Notes under the pieces: generated by a model
Seen by the model: only the letters and a program-made list of their open reading frames with translations
Told to the model about the DNA's origin: nothing
Database searches by the model: none
Part shown: positions 5,908 through 5,913 of the stretch, one piece after another
Layout of the letters: the number at the start of each line of letters is the position of its first letter
Position numbering within the stretch: the first letter of the stretch is position 1
Program-made: the position numbers and the translations under genes
Assembly: GCA_011043375.1 (NCBI GenBank)
Contig: DQYP01000262.1
Span: forward strand, 1 to 5,913
Direction: 5' to 3'
Length of the DNA stretch: 5,913 nt
DNA from: Thermotogaceae bacterium
GTDB taxonomy: Bacteria; Thermotogota; Thermotogae; B21-G9; HyVt-16

Positions 5908-5913
5908 TTCTTA

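Noticed and set aside
1..5913. CRISPR array, insertion sequence, tRNA or phage-like genes
   Set aside because: I see no spaced repeat array, terminal inverted repeats with a transposase, tRNA-like cloverleaf or atypical gene; nearly all bases belong to five housekeeping or metabolic genes.

Overview
This is an AT-rich bacterial window (GC roughly in the mid-30s % by eye) with every recognisable gene on the minus strand. The gene set (dxr, an RseP-type site-2 protease and ispG in tandem), the 1-10 nt junctions and the protein sequences fit the phylum Thermotogota. That placement, and a guess at a Pseudothermotoga- or Fervidobacterium-like genus, rests on remembered gene order in Thermotoga maritima (dxr, then rseP, then ispG) and was not checked by a search. 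Three of the five gene starts are TTG or GTG.

Reading in the direction of transcription (right to left): bases 5913-5774 are an upstream region with a good sigma-70-type promoter (TTGACA, 16 nt, extended -10 TGATACACT), surrounded by repeated AAGTGAT/CACTT elements. It drives a PLP-dependent trans-sulfuration enzyme (5773-4613). A 68-nt gap holds a 14-bp perfect palindrome and a possible extended -10 box. Then comes a compact cluster: mutL (4544-2760), dxr (2753-1596), rseP (1605-91) and the first 29 codons of ispG (89-1, running off the edge). Gaps in the cluster are 6 nt, a 10-nt overlap and 1 nt, so these four genes are very likely one operon.

Functionally, Dxr and IspG are two enzymes of the MEP pathway for isoprenoid precursors. 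RseP is an intramembrane zinc protease that sits between them in many bacteria. MutL carries the DQHA(X)2E(X)4E endonuclease motif, as expected for a MutH-less mismatch repair system. The trans-sulfuration enzyme belongs to methionine/cysteine metabolism and appears to have its own promoter.

The core gene content is ordinary and I see no new multigene system. The points most worth a second look are the operator-like repeat cluster over the promoter of the sulfur-amino-acid gene, the Asn-to-Thr change in the LANKE motif of Dxr, the enlarged periplasmic region of RseP with a possible third PDZ-like unit, and the mutL upstream region, where a palindrome covers the preceding stop codon and an in-frame mini-ORF touches the mutL start. 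All longer open frames on the plus strand look like antisense shadows.
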